Assembly: GCA_039545295.1 (NCBI GenBank)
Contig: BCIK01000001.1
Coordinates: forward strand, 1,426,001 to 1,490,000
Length of the DNA: 64,000 nt
Reading direction: 5' to 3'
Source: Udeniomyces pyricola
Taxonomy: Eukaryota > Basidiomycota > Tremellomycetes > Cystofilobasidiales > Mrakiaceae
Shown here: positions 45,261 to 57,413 of the stretch, piece by piece
Position numbering within the stretch: the stretch's first letter is position 1
Layout of the letters: the number at the start of each line of letters is the position of its first letter
The notes under the pieces: generated by a model
The model's database searches: none
What the model saw: only the letters and a program-made list of their open reading frames with translations
Told to the model about the DNA's origin: nothing
Translations under genes and position numbers: made by a program

Positions 45261-47198
45261 TTACTCGGTTTGAAGTTGAAGATCTGGTTGGGCAAGAAGC
45301 AGCGGGGACGTGAAAGTTCAAAAGGAAAAAAGGAAGAAAAAAAAAAAAGAGCAAGAGCAAGTGAGTGAAGTTTTAGGCTGTTCCTTATATGGATGGGAGA
45401 GGGGGATCGGGGTGGGGATGAACGTACAATTTGAAGGGCAGATTCCCGTCGACCCATCCTCTTTCCTGCACTGCCACCATTTACCTGCATGGACGATTGC
45501 GAGAAAGAAAGGAGAGTAAGCAAGCAAGCAGAGAAAGAGGATAGGATGTGGTTTGTATCCCAGTCCTTGCACGTCCTTGTTCGCCTCCCAAAGCAATTTC
45601 GTATATATATATATATATTTGTGTGTGTATGTGTGCGTCGCTCAGCTAATTTGGAGGGAGGTATAGAGCCACTTACCCGTATCATCCGAGACTCTGAGAA
45701 TCTCACCCTTCTGGAAGCTCAATTCCTGGGGGTCATCCGGCGAGGCCTTGTACGCATACAGTGCCTTTGCTGTCTTGGTAAGGTCGTCAAACCCTCCTCC
45801 GTTGCTCAACTCTTGATGATGATTGGTGCCGTTTCCGATGCCAGCGAGCAAAGGGGCGCCGCTGCTCGCGCTCAAATCGCGAGCTCTCGTGCTATCGCTC
45901 ATCGGTACGCTTCCTCCTCCTCCTCCGGCTGTCAGACCGACTTGACTCGAGCTTGCGCCGGCATAGTAACCGTTCCCACCCCCGATACTTCCCGGTCCTC
46001 CATCATCACCAGAAAGGTGAGTCCGGGAAGGGTTGATCTCGGCAATCGAGGACGTTCGCTTGTTGGAAGAGTTGGAGTGGGAGAGGAGGTTCGAGGGGGA
46101 GAGCGAGATGGTCTTGTTGCCGGAAGGGTGGGTGATTTGAGAGTGGGACAGGGCAGGTGCGTTGAGAAGGTGATTGATGAGAGTCGTCCTTTCTGACGTA
46201 AGATAGAGGAGCCAAATGATCTAGCGAGTTGTATGCCGTAAACAAAGAACCAGGAAAAATAAAGATTGGAAACGTTGGTCAGCCAAGTCGATCTGTTTTG
46301 CATCTGTCCAAGTCACCACCCGTCCCATTCGGGACTTGTGCAAGTAATCACTCACGTCGACGATGGAGAGGAGCAAGAAGCCAGCTCCAACGGCTTGTTG
46401 GGCCTTGAGAACGCCAAAGATGTTGTTGGCCCCTTCGACGGCAAAGACGAGCGAGACGGCAAAGAAGACGCAAAGCTGAAGCTGATATAACGGAAGGGCA
46501 TCCTGGGCGATTCCAATGAAGAATCCAATCATGCATGCTAGCTGAAAGAGCGTATATGCGAGAAAACAGCAGGAGGAGAGAGGAAAGTATCAGCGAAGGT
46601 CACCCGACAAACGCGTCAGTAGATATTGATCCAAGATTTATCCTTCAACGGAAAGAAACGAGAGCTTACTTGGAGGAATATGCCAAACCATGATGTGCCA
46701 AAGAGGGCACCCGAGACCTCACTGGGTTTCTGTGCCTCTCCTGCGGAGACCGAAAAGGGAAGAAAGGCANGGGGGGGGGGGGGGGGNGGACCAAAGGGAG
46801 AGAGCACTCAAAACGTCAACGACGCGCTTGTCTTTGGGCCAGCCTTGAATGGTTTCGGCTCCGGAAGGGAGGCCGCAAGACGGCATGCTCAAGGAAAGCA
46901 ACGCACCAACGGCCATGGCAAAGAATGCGACAGCCCATCCAATGAGGGCAAGGATCCAAGTGAGGAACAGGATGTAGTGAGAGACAAAGGGGTCTGTATC
47001 AAAGTACCGAAAGTCCAAGATGGGCGACCGAGGGACGGTCCAGGGGGATAATCAAGTGAGCACACGAACGAAGGATCAACGCTGAGGCCTTCTTTCGCCT
47101 GTCACCCGTCAACCAACATCCCGCTCCTAGCTCGTCCCATCTGGTCCCAAGGACGTCATCTAACGGCTCGACGTACAAAACGAGAATGCTCTGGCCAT
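45261..47198 (-). CDS. SHO1: high-osmolarity sensor Sho1
   Basis: Plasma-membrane adaptor of the HOG osmostress MAPK pathway. The order is four membrane helices then a linker and a C-terminal SH3 domain. Helices come from HYILFLTWILALIGWAVAFF, a segment with GTSWFGIFLQ, then FFIGIAQDALPLYQLQLCVF, and IIWLLYL. The SH3 reads AKALYAYKASPDDPQELSF and QKGEILRVSDDTGKW, continuing after an intron as WQCRKEDGSTGICPSN, and after another as YLQLQTE with TAA at 45261-45263. ALYAY, the GKWW-type Trp pair and PSNYL are the ligand-binding features. Start: the long frame opens only at a TTG. A spliced ATG exon at 47198 (MARAFSFYPFVSHY) fits better, using donor GTACGT and acceptor ATACAG. An intron near 46770-46790 contains N bases in a G/C run. 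Confidence 0.88.
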
Positions 47199-47732
47199 GA
47201 TGTCGTTCAGAGGCGCGTAACCAGTGGTCGTCGAGGAGAAGGATGGATAGATTGAGCCTCAACTGTACTCGAAGCGAAGAGGGGCCGGCGAAGGATTGAA
47301 AGGGGATAGACAGAGGCTAGCTGGGTCGGTTGGTTGGTCGAGGGGTGAATTAGTTGGGGGTATGGACGATGAGTGGATGATGTGGTGAGATTGGAGTTGA
47401 GTGGGTGAAGAGGATGAGCGAGTTGTCTTTGTTTGAGTGGAATCTGTGTTGTTATAACATATATATATATATATATCATATATCAGTCGATCATCAATGC
47501 TTCATGGCTAACCACGCGTCACGCGTCACCCTGCTAAAGCGTCACGCCTCACGCGTCAACTGTTGCAAGTGATCGGGACAGGACAGAATGGATCCCATCC
47601 CGGTTAGATGTACCAACGTGTACACGCAAGTACACGTATCTGTTATGTATACAGTTCCATTCTATACAAACACCACATCATCACATACATCATACTACAC
47701 CACCCTCACCCTCACATCGAACCCTTCCCACC
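47199..47732. promoter_or_regulatory. divergent promoter of SHO1 and the cytochrome b5 gene
   Basis: 534 bp between the two start codons. It contains a TA run (47457-47476) and the ACGCGT cluster (47514-47556), followed by a CA-rich leader (about 47665-47715). Confidence 0.6.
47514..47556. promoter_or_regulatory. cluster of three ACGCGT (MCB-like) boxes
   Basis: ACGCGT occurs at 47514-47519, 47521-47526 and 47551-47556, each within TCACGCGTCA-like repeats, plus a near-copy GTCACGCCTC at 47541-47550. ACGCGT is the MBF/Swi6-complex binding box in fungi. Use in this species is inferred. Confidence 0.55.
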
Positions 47733-49416
47733 ATGTCCTCCTGGTTACCCAGTGGTCCGTCGCTTGGACTCATCACCCATTTTCCTTGTTGACCGATCGG
47801 GGACTCATAGTTGCTTAACCAACAAAATCCTTGCTTCCTCCCTGCTTTCCTTTCCCACATCCAGTCTCGAGCCTCTTTGCATCCCTCTCCTCGACGCCAG
47901 GGGCACCCCTCGTCCCCAAATCGCTCGTCCACGATAACATTCCCTTTGAGTCTGATGATCAGGATGATGGCATTGCCTCTCTTACCGGTTCATACCCGGA
48001 TGGCAAGACCAGGCCGAACTCATCGGACGACCTCGACCAGCAGGAGGAACAACAAGAACAAGAACAAGACGACGACGATACGCCACCTCCTTTCCCCCTT
48101 CCTTCCTCTCATCAACGCATGCGAGCACCTGCTCTCCCCTCATCTGATTCCCTCGTAACCCCTTCGTCACCGTCGATGGCCCCACCTCCTCCTTCGTTCT
48201 CCATCTCGCCTCCCCCAACGCTCACGACCAATGCGACTTCCAAACCCACCAAGTCCACCGTCTCGACCCCGTCCGCTCTTCCCTCGTTCAACATCACCCC
48301 AGCTCCCCTCCGATCGATAGAAGACGAGATGCTTGCCGAAGAAGAACAAGAACGCGACTCATTAAGGAGGGTCGATAGGAAGGCGTTGAAGACGCCGACG
48401 ACGACGACGAAAGTCGTCAAGACGAGGGAAAAGGTCGCGCTCAGTCCGGGCCATTCGGCTTTGGATTGGGCAAAGACGCTAGGGAGTGGACAGTATCAAG
48501 GCAAGTCGCTAAAGGTAAGTCTGCGGATAGATGCTTCTCTCTGCGGTTGCTGATGATGATATGAGGAGGAGGATGAGAGGGGTTGATGGGATCGTGTCAA
48601 GCTTTGCGCAAGCTTATCGGACTTTCCTGACTGCTGCGCACGCACGTCTTTGCCTATGCACCCCTTTCCAATATATATATATGCATATATATATATGCAT
48701 AAATCCTGCTTGGTTTCTCCCTTGGTCCGATTGGTCGTATCCTCGTTCTCGCGTTCTTCACCTCCTATCGGTGTTTAACTTTTTCTTTCTTCTTGTTTTT
48801 TTTTTCGTTTCTTCCAGGGTCCGATCAGCCACTTCCCCCAACGCATCACGCCGTCCCAATTGAAGCTCCACAACAAGCCCCACGACGCTTGGTCGGCGTT
48901 CAACGGCAAAGTCTACAACATCACGCCTTACGCCAAGTTTCATCCGGGAGGCGAGAAGGAGTTGTTCCGATGTGCGGGAAGGGATGGGACGAAGTTGTTT
49001 AGTGAGTTGGGATTCCTTCTTTTTTTCTTCTTCTTCTTTTTTTTTTGGTGATGAGATGGAGGAGGAAAGGAGGGGAGAGGAGATTGGATGATTGGATCAT
49101 GGGCTGGCAAGACGAGGCAAGGAAGAGAGAGAGAAGGAAGCACGAAGAAGAATCAAAAGAACAAGAAACACACATCAAAAAATTCAGGAACGATGATATC
49201 CTCACGGGGTCAACCAAGCGTCACTCTTTCCGATTGAAACCCCCACACTGAACTCTGTCGTACTTGTAATTTTATCACCATTAAACCCATCGCCTTTCCC
49301 TCCCCCCTCCCCCCTTTTTTTTTCTCTTTTTCTTTTTGACAGTGGCCACTCACGCCTGGGTCAACATCGACATGATGATGGACGCTTGCCTCGTCGGGTT
49401 CCTCGTCTCAGAATAA
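47733..49416 (+). CDS. cytochrome b5 heme-binding protein (IRC21 / NCB5OR N-domain type)
   Basis: Likely a heme-binding electron carrier. The start MSSWLPS at 47733 probably splices to SSLFASLSSTPGAPLVPKS (acceptor before TCTCGAGCC near 47871). A long Ser/Pro/acidic disordered region follows (DDLDQQEEQQEQEQDDDDT). The conserved part begins SPGHSALDWAKTLGSG, continues after an intron as HFPQRITPSQLKLHN, DAWSAFNGKVYNITPYAKF and HPGGEKELFRCAGRDGTKLF, then MATHAWVNIDMMMDACLVG. The His of HPGG and the His of HAWVN are the heme ligands. The DW motif before the b5 core and the HAWVN ending are those of yeast Irc21 and the b5 part of human CYB5R4. No reductase domain follows, so this is a stand-alone b5 protein. 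Confidence 0.85.
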
Positions 49417-50099
49417 AAACTTCCCTCCAACTAGATGGCGCTCCCCTATATACACATCTAGTATACATGTATGTTATGATTATCATATGACGCGGCCCTG
49501 GTCGTGTATGGTGGTTAGACAGATGACATACTCTGCGGCAGTTTGATCGACTATCGACATGACGACGACGACGACGACGTATATACAGCTGAGGCAACTC
49601 GCTCGCTCGCTCTCCAGTTTCGGTTTCTTTCTTCTTCTTTTTCTCTTTTTTGTTGTCGTTGTTGTCGATCGTTCCATTGCAAAGAGTCGAAACCCAAGAG
49701 CAAATACAAACCTGTTTTACGCCAAGCGCCTAACACGCGGAGAGGCCGAAACTAACTTAGCTAATCATGATAGCCTCAAGCTAATAGACAGATCCCTCTA
49801 TCCCGCCAAATTCACCAAGCTGATCATCTTCAGTTATCCAAGTCCCGGGTCGAGCCCCCGTTCCAACTCTGTAATCCTGCCCGTCTGCTCAAAACGAATT
49901 CCCGGTTCTCTACCCAATACCTATATATATAGGTGTAAATTTGCATCTTTATCTTCTTCCACCACGCATCCTGTTCTGTTCCCTATACGATCTCTACCCC
50001 CTTCTGACCTCTCGACCCCCTCCCCCCCTCTTCCCCCCTATAATCTTCTTCTTTTTCGCCCTTCATGTCCAAACCCTCCTTCAAAACTCGACGAGAAAC
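49417..50099. other. intergenic spacer between convergent genes
   Basis: 3' flanks of the b5 gene (+) and the ITFG1-like gene (-). It contains a short ACG/GAC repeat (49560-49580), TA patches and C-runs near 50018-50036. No gene is recognised. Confidence 0.5.
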
Positions 50100-53000
50100 C
50101 TACAACGCCCCAAAAACGACGCCTCTCCCTCTCCGTTCCCTCTCATCCTCCCGTTTCTCCCTCGCGTGAAGCCAAGCCACCACGACCGCCAAGCTGACCA
50201 AACTGACGACGACGCTCAAGCTCACCCAAGGGACGTAATCTCCCGGGTGCAAGTACAGCTCGAACGCCCACGATGACGGTGGGAAGGAGCCAGAGGAGGA
50301 GGAGGAGGAAGAGGAGGAAGGAGGGGTGATGACGACTTGAGAATTTGGAATGATCCCTTCGAAGGACGTCATTCGGTCCGAGAGGGATGAGGTCGTACCG
50401 ATGAACAGGTTCTGCACGTCAGATGGAAAGAAAAGGAAAGGAGAAAGCAAGGGGAGATGGATGGGGGAAGGGAAGAGGACAGACGGACGGAGGGACGAAG
50501 ATCAGCTCAAAGGGGATGAAAGACGGAAAAGGGAAGGGAACATCCTGATGAACATCCGTCACGTAGCTCGGTTGGAGACGTGTTGGAGAAAAGGGAGGGA
50601 AAGCGACAAAGGTGGGGATTAAACGTACTTCGACATAATTGTTGGTGCGACCGAGACCAAAGAGTGAGTATGGAGTTTGAAGCGAGAGGTACGATGTCTG
50701 AGCTAATTGAGAAACTATGATTTTTGTTGTCCCAGAAAAAAAAACGAAGCAAAAGAGAGAGATAGAAAGGGAAATCGGATGAGCAACCCCTTCGATTGAC
50801 ACCCAAGAATCGCTCTCTTTTCCCATCCCCAGTCCGGATCGGCCCCCGATCCGATTCAGTCATCAGAAAGCGAAGTGGCAGGTGTAATTAATTTAGCGAA
50901 CCTTGAGAAACCGTTTTGCGACCGAGTGTGTCGAGGATGGTAAACTTGAAGGACGCGCCCGAATACGAAACTCCAACCGGCTAATATATATAAAATAATA
51001 AACCAACCGACCAGAGACGAACAGAAAAGAGGAGCATCAGCGTTTTATTATGCATTTTTGCCCGAGTAGACTGGAGGTCAGGAGGGAAAACAAGCTTACG
51101 TGGAACGTTGCACCGGTAGCCGTTCGACAAATGCCTTGACATGCGCCGTTGAGCACTGATCGGGGTAACCTGTCATCGTCAGTAGAGTGCACTTCATCTT
51201 ACGGAGTCACAAACCTCGGCGAGAAAGCGGTCGGATTCGAAAGACGGACTGACCTAGGGTCTTGAGGAAGAATGCATCGTTGAAAAAGTTGTTTTTGATA
51301 AAAGACACTTTAGGCCCCTCTTGCTTGCCCGTCCGTTGGACGAGGATATCCAGAGAACCCTACGAGATATATATCGAAGGGAATCCAAAGAGATAGTGCT
51401 TAGTTCATAGTGACAAAAGAAGTATAAAAAAGGAGAACAAAACAAGCGAGGTATAAACAAATGTGTTTTGCACTCACGTCCTCATCCATGTCCACCCAAG
51501 CGAGGCCTCTGACGTCCTTGATCGCCTCGAGTGCGACCGCTCGCTTAGTGACGACGTCAAAGGTCCGGCTTCCTTCGGCTAGGCCTGAGCACTCCTTTCG
51601 TCCCTTGCCGCAAGATACGCTGTTCAGGAGCTTGGCTTGGGTGATGGCAGAGCTTGGCGATGGTGCGATGATCAACAACAGATCAGGGTAGCCGTCGAAA
51701 TTGTAGTCGCCAATCTTGAGCGAAAGGGGAAGAGAAGGTGAGAATGTCGTGTCAAAGAGAAGGAGAGAAGGCGAGGGGTGGGCGGGGAACAGTGTGGTGA
51801 GAGGGAGGGAGAAGAATGTCTGCGTGAATCAAAGGGCAGAAAAGGGTACAAAAAAAAAGGGGGGGGGGGGCTTGGTTGGTCAGCCGTTGGTTGACGATCT
51901 TGACAGTCAGGTCAGTAGTTGAGAAAGTGTTCCTGACCGAAGAACTCGCCGACATATCAAAGTCAAACGCAGGATCGCTCGTACAAAGCTCCAAGGGGCT
52001 CCGACACTCTCCTTTGGCAACGGTCGGACCACCGCCGAATGCGCTCGGCTTCTGGCACAGAGGTATTTGCTTGTTGTACACAATGTTGACGGAACAGTCT
52101 TTGCCCAGTCCGGTTGTCGACGAAACTGAAGAGCACACAGGAAAGACCATGTCCAGCGTACCATCGCGATCTGTGTCGAGAGTGTTGAACGTAGGGTGAT
52201 GAAGCGGTCAGCAGGTCGTGACCCGTGAAGCAGCCAAGTCTGCTGGATGCGTTGATGGAGGGGACTGACTCATATCCGCAAAGGTAACCATGCCACTCCC
52301 TTGTGGGAGCATACCCTCTTTGGCCAAAGTGAACACGCCAGCCGCATTGTTGAGCCAGATCTGGTACGAGGGTTGACCAGAGTACGGGTCCGTACAATGA
52401 AGAAAGATATCTGACGCATGCAAACAACATTCAATTTAGATCTTCTCTCGACATGGGTTCACGTCACAGGTTGAGACATAGACGTACCGGCCAGACAGTC
52501 GCCATCCAAGTCGATAAATGCATTGGAGTGGGGATTAGAGAGATGGCAGACTTTTGATGGGTCCAAGGGAGAGTCCTTTCTGCTCACAGATAACAAAAAG
52601 AGTTATGGTACACATCTAGGTGAGTTTATCAAAGGGGAAGAGATATATGCTCGAGATTCCAAGCAGGTAACAAGTGGAACCAGAACGAACAGGCTGAAGT
52701 TGCCATCCACGTTCTCCCAAAGCTTCATGGTAGGGTTCTTCTTCTTGCTCTCCATCGCTAGACCCAGCAAGTCAGGCTGGAGGTTCCCCGTCGCGTCGAG
52801 GACCATTGGCTGGGCGAGCGAAGACGAGTCAAGTCGGACGGGCTCCTTGTCTGAGCGGACGGGGTGAATTGGGCGGTCAGCTTGGCGGGCAGAGTGTTCG
52901 GGGTCGTACTAAACCCGCAGTAGAGACGGGGACGACTGACTGAAGTGGCCTGTAGAGTCTTGCTCATAGATGGTAAGCTCCAGTTTGGTTGCTTCGCTCC

Positions 53001-53622
53001 ACCAGCCGCCGTCATTAATCTCGGACATGACGAGGAGATCGAGCCTGCCATCGTAGTTGAAGTCGGCAGGGACGACGTTACGGATCTTGTGTGGGAGGGT
53101 AATGTTGACTGAGGTGGGGACAAACGTGTACGATTCTGAATGGTACGGAGATGGATTGATTGATCGGTTCGTTCGTTCGTTTGTTTCGTAAGCAGGAACA
53201 AGAGTCGTCAAGACGAAGTGAGGCTTGTTAGCAGACGCGTAGCATGAAGGAGAACGGTGAGGGAAATGGGGCCGAACTGTGGTTCCATCTCCTTAGGGAG
53301 ACGGTTTTTTGATCGGACGAGAGCGTAAAGAGATCAAGGCTGGGGGGATCCAAAAGTCAAATGGGACGATGAGTGAGGGTTTGTGTAAGCTGAAGGGATT
53401 GGTGGATGTGACGTGGGTGGGAGCGAGCAGAACGTACGCCTGATCGCCATCCCAGTCGCCCCAGCCAACGACGCGGTCTTGGAGGCCGAGCGAGCCGGCC
53501 AAGATGAGGCCGTCTTGGTTGAAGCGGTGGTGGACTGTCCAGGGCCAGGAGAAGGCGAGAGATGGGATGGGGTGGGTGATGAGTAGGAGGATGGCTGGTG
53601 GTAATAAGGCTAGGGGAAGCAT
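50100..53622 (-). CDS. FG-GAP repeat type I membrane protein (ITFG1/TIP-like)
   Basis: Large extracytoplasmic beta-propeller protein. The signal peptide is MLPLALLPPAILLLITHPI. FG-GAP/VCBS-type Asp-rich repeats follow along many exons: VGWGDWDGDQ, ADFNYDGRLDLLVM, a segment with NLQPDLLGLAMES, DRDGTLDMVFPVC, GDYNFDGYPDLLLI and VDMDEDGSLDILV. These D-x-D/N-x-D loops bind calcium in the family. The later part reads YLSLQTPYSLFGLGRTNNYVE. A single C-terminal helix (VSLSVVVSLVSLAVVVAWL) and a short basic tail (REKREDERERRGRG) follow, ending at 50100. The layout (signal peptide, propeller, one membrane helix near the end) is that of T-cell immunomodulatory protein ITFG1, whose fungal relatives are of unknown role. 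Confidence 0.82.
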
Positions 53623-54047
53623 GCTGTCGGATGTGTAGTAAAGTGGATAGATAGTATAGGGGTTATGGTTCCGAGTCGAGGTCGTCGGATGGGTTATAGG
53701 TAAGTTACGTCAGTATGATTAACGAAGGCTCATCGACTTGACTTGACTAATAGTAGTAGTGGTATACTAGTCTCTAATCCGTAGTCCTGCAGTACATACA
53801 AGACTGGAAGCTGGAAGCTGGAAGCTGGCCGACCAAGTAACTAGTAGCAGCGGACTGATCATCCTCGCGTACTTGCTCGCGCCCGACTCGCGTGTAGCCG
53901 ACGTGTCATGTGCGATCGATGATGAGTACATGAGTTTAATCATTAATCGACCCTCGATATGGATTGTGCATTCTTGTCCGACCCATTACAATTCATTATC
54001 ACCACCACCACCACCACCACCACCCTCATCCCTACGCGCCTTCAGTC
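53623..54047. promoter_or_regulatory. divergent promoter of ITFG1-like and XAP5 genes
   Basis: 425 bp between start codons. A tandem CTGGAAG repeat (53809-53828, three copies) and an ACC repeat (about 53999-54024) just before the XAP5 start are visible. Confidence 0.5.
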
Positions 54048-56591
54048 ATGTCCGCCAACTCACACGAGTCAGTTGCTTCAACCAAACATCAACTCTCCAT
54101 TCACCGCTCATGTCTCAACCCCACTCCTTACTCACACCCCTCAACCACACCACAGGGAACGTCGTCGCCAAAAGATGCTCGAGGACAAGCGCAAGGAGAT
54201 GCTCGAAGCATTCGACAAGGAGAAGGCCGCCATAGCTGCCGTTCGTCATTGGTCGCGTCTCTGAACCATCCATCACTTCAAACCCGGCTCATCCCCATCT
54301 CAACATGTCTCTCTACGTCTACTTCACAGGAAACCGAGAAGAAAAAGGGAGGCGCCGAACGCTTCGTCACTCACGTCGAGTCGCTCGACGAGAAGCTCAA
54401 GAAGAGCACCGTCGGTCTCGTCAACCTCAAGGACTTTCAGGAGAAGCGAAAGGCTCTCGAGATCGAGCAGGCTATCGCAGGCGCTCAAGTCCTGCCAAAG
54501 TCAGCATGGCTCATAGCCCAACACGCGACCGATCGAGCTGGAGCATCTTCAGGCCAAACAAGCTGATCGGCATTCTCTCTCCTCGCCTTGCTCTCCTCAC
54601 TCCTCTGGGACCTCCCCGTGCCCCTACCTTCCTCTCTCTCCCTCTATCTGACTTTCTGCAACTAGGGAGGAGGGAAAGAAGAAAAAGACCAAGAAGAAGG
54701 ACAAGGCCAAACTCTCCTTTGCTGACGACGATGAGGTAGAGGAAGATTCTGCTGAGAAGAAGTCAGAGGAGGACGAAGGTCAGCTTGCCTTTCGCTCTCT
54801 TTTCCTCGCGCGACTGCTACATCTTGTCAATCACCCAATCATCATGACGATAAGAACTGACGTTGCATTGGTTGGACCCCTCCTTAGCTCCCGTTGCCAA
54901 GCGTGCGAAATTCACCAAGAACCCAACAGTAGACACCTCGTTCCTGCCGGATCGAGAACGCGAAGAGCGAGAGCGGTCCGAACGGGAACAACTGAGACGA
55001 GAGTGGATCAAGAACCAAGAGGTCCTCAAGAACGAGGACATCGAAATCACGTACTCGTACTGGGACGGTGCTGGTCATCGAAGGGTGGTTTCTGTAAGTT
55101 TTCCCCCTTTACGCATTTTTTTTCTTACCTGGATTTGTTCCTATTTTTCTTGTTTCTTGGCACTGACTAATAGCGACGTAACTTATCATCTCCTTGACGT
55201 TTGGTACACGCTCACGGCTGGGACTTGTCCGACCCTTTGATCATTTCTCCTTTGTACAAACAAACCTTTCTTCCTGTCGTAGTGTAAGAAAGGGGACGAT
55301 ATCGCTGCGTTTTTGGAGAAATGTCGACAGCAGTTCCCCGAGCTTCGTGGCATTAGTGTCGACAATTTGATGTACATCAAGGTAAGCAAGTGGTTTGACG
55401 CGATCTTGGTCATCGTTACCATCAGTGTAGAAAACGATTCGGAATGTGATCGACAGACGACGATGACTGACTTTGTGTCTCGTTCCAACAGGAGGATTTG
55501 ATCATTCCTCACGTTAGTCACTTGTTATCTCTGCTCATCTTTCTTTCCCCCTCCCCCTTTCCTTCATCAAGTATCAACGTATACGATCCTATATCCCCTT
55601 TCCATGTGACTTGCCCTGTTAAACCCCCGTTCTTCTTCTACCTCAACAGCACTACACCTTCTATGACTTCATCGTCAACAAAGCCCGTGGCAAATCCGGT
55701 CCGCTCTTCAACTTTGACGTCCACGATGACGTCCGAATGGTCCACGATGCCACCGTCGAGAAAGATGAGGTCAGTTTGAAGGGGGAAAGCTAGAGAGAGA
55801 TCTTGCGTTTTTTTTCTTTTTTTTTTTTTCTTTTTTTTTTTCTTTCTTCTTCCTTCTCGGTCGACTCCTGCATGTTTGCCATGGGCCCAAAGAGAAGAGG
55901 ACGCATCGTGGCTGATTCTGACTCTATCTTCTTTTGTGTGTGTATGGCGTCCGTTGCTGTTGGTCGACTGGGTAACTCTCTCTCTGTCTGGCCTGCCTTC
56001 CAACTAGTCGCACGCGGGAAAAGTCGTCGAACGAAGTTGGTACAATCGATCGAAACACATCTTTCCAGCATCAAGGTCCGTCCGCTCCCTTTTCTCTTTC
56101 ACAAGCTTCCAACTCGTTTCCATCATCCTCAATCGCTAAAGAGCGCAAACAATGTTTTTTTTTATCTTGCCGTTTCCACGCACATCTGGGGTTCTCCTTT
56201 GGGTATTTGTTCGTTTCGTGGTCGGCTTTTGTGGATGGACGTACGTGTGTGTATGTGTCTGTGTGGATTCAGATGGGAGGTTAGTCGATTTCTCAAGCTT
56301 GGAATCGTTTACCATTTCGCAAGCAATAGACTGGCTCCCTTTAGCAGACGTGTCTTCCTCCTCCTCCTCCTCCCCCCCCCCTCCTCCTCCCCAATCACAT
56401 CCTTTTTCTAAACTTCCCCTTCTCCAAACCTCGTCCTTCCATCCCTTCTTCCCCTCACGGTTCCTCCCTTCTCTTTCACCTTCCGCCCCTCATGTACGAC
56501 GTTGACTCACCCGCATCATCCCTCTTTCCATCTCATTTAGGTCTACGATCCCGCAAAAGACTACGGAGCCTACAAGATCGCTGGCGCTTAA
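54048..56591 (+). CDS. XAP5/FAM50 nuclear protein
   Basis: Conserved nuclear protein; fission yeast Xap5 acts on chromatin, and human FAM50A is tied to splicing. Exon 1 MSANSHE (ATG at 54048) joins to [19 protein letters not shown]. Then come [19 protein letters not shown] and [16 protein letters not shown], a Lys/acid-rich linker, and the XAP5 core: [92 protein letters not shown], then [20 protein letters not shown] and [22 protein letters not shown] at 56589-56591. About seven introns, several with C/T-runs. Motifs are complete and the gene looks intact. Confidence 0.93.
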
Positions 56592-57413
56592 AAGAAGGAG
56601 AAGTAGAAGGAGAGAGAGAGAAAGAAGAAGATGGTATACCCTTCTTCTCTCTCTCTTCCCCCCCCCCCTCCCCCTCCCCCTCCCCCCCTTTTTTTCCTTT
56701 GCTGCTCTGAGAGACTCCATTCTCGGTGCCTCTTTCCCCCTTTTCTTTTCCCCTCTCTTTTAGGTTTTCCCGAAACCGATCCACTTCATCTGCAATGCCT
56801 TTTTCATGACAAATCACGCAATCTTGTTTCTCCTTGTCTTTCTTTTTTTTTTCTTTTTTTTTTTTCGTCTATAGCAAAACGTGCTCTTGGCAATACCACA
56901 CATGAAACGAGTCCGTCGAGGAGGGGGGGTTTTATTTTATTTTATTTTTATTTTTGTCACTCTCTTTCTCCCTCTCTCCCTCTCTGTGAGGTTTTTGTAT
57001 CGTGTTGTCTCTATCCCCGCTCGTGGGCGAAGAGAAGCCAAGCGAGCCGTGAGCAATACACGAACAAGTACGACGGATTCGCCTGCAGGGCGATCTTATC
57101 CATACACATATTCATATATAAATGAACAGAGTGAGAGAGAGATACCGTCGCGCGTTCTACTACTAGCTGCGCTTGAGTGAATGGTAAAGGATCATGAATA
57201 CGTGTCATACAGCCTTCTAACGTATACATGCATGTACACGCGAAGAATCCTTCAACCCTCCTTTGCTTCTTTGTTCTTCTGTTCCATCCTCTCTCCTTAC
57301 CTCACCGAATCCAACTCCCCCGTCCCCCTCTTCTCATCCAAACCCTCCAAAACATCTTTCCCCNNCCCCCCCCCCCCCCCCTTCCCCCCCTCTCTTTCGC
57401 TCTTCTTCAACCC
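56592..57413. other. intergenic spacer between convergent genes
   Basis: 3' flanks of XAP5 (+) and Rrp15 (-). Dominated by C and T runs (56656-56696, 56845-56868), TTTTA repeats (56932-56955), and a C-run with two N bases (57361-57380) just after the Rrp15 stop. No gene is recognised. Confidence 0.55.

Noticed and set aside
46719..47018. TTG as start codon of SHO1
   Set aside because: The long frame opens at TTG with a stop shortly upstream. A spliced ATG exon at 47198 with GTACGT donor and ATACAG acceptor gives a better N-terminus, so TTG initiation is not needed.
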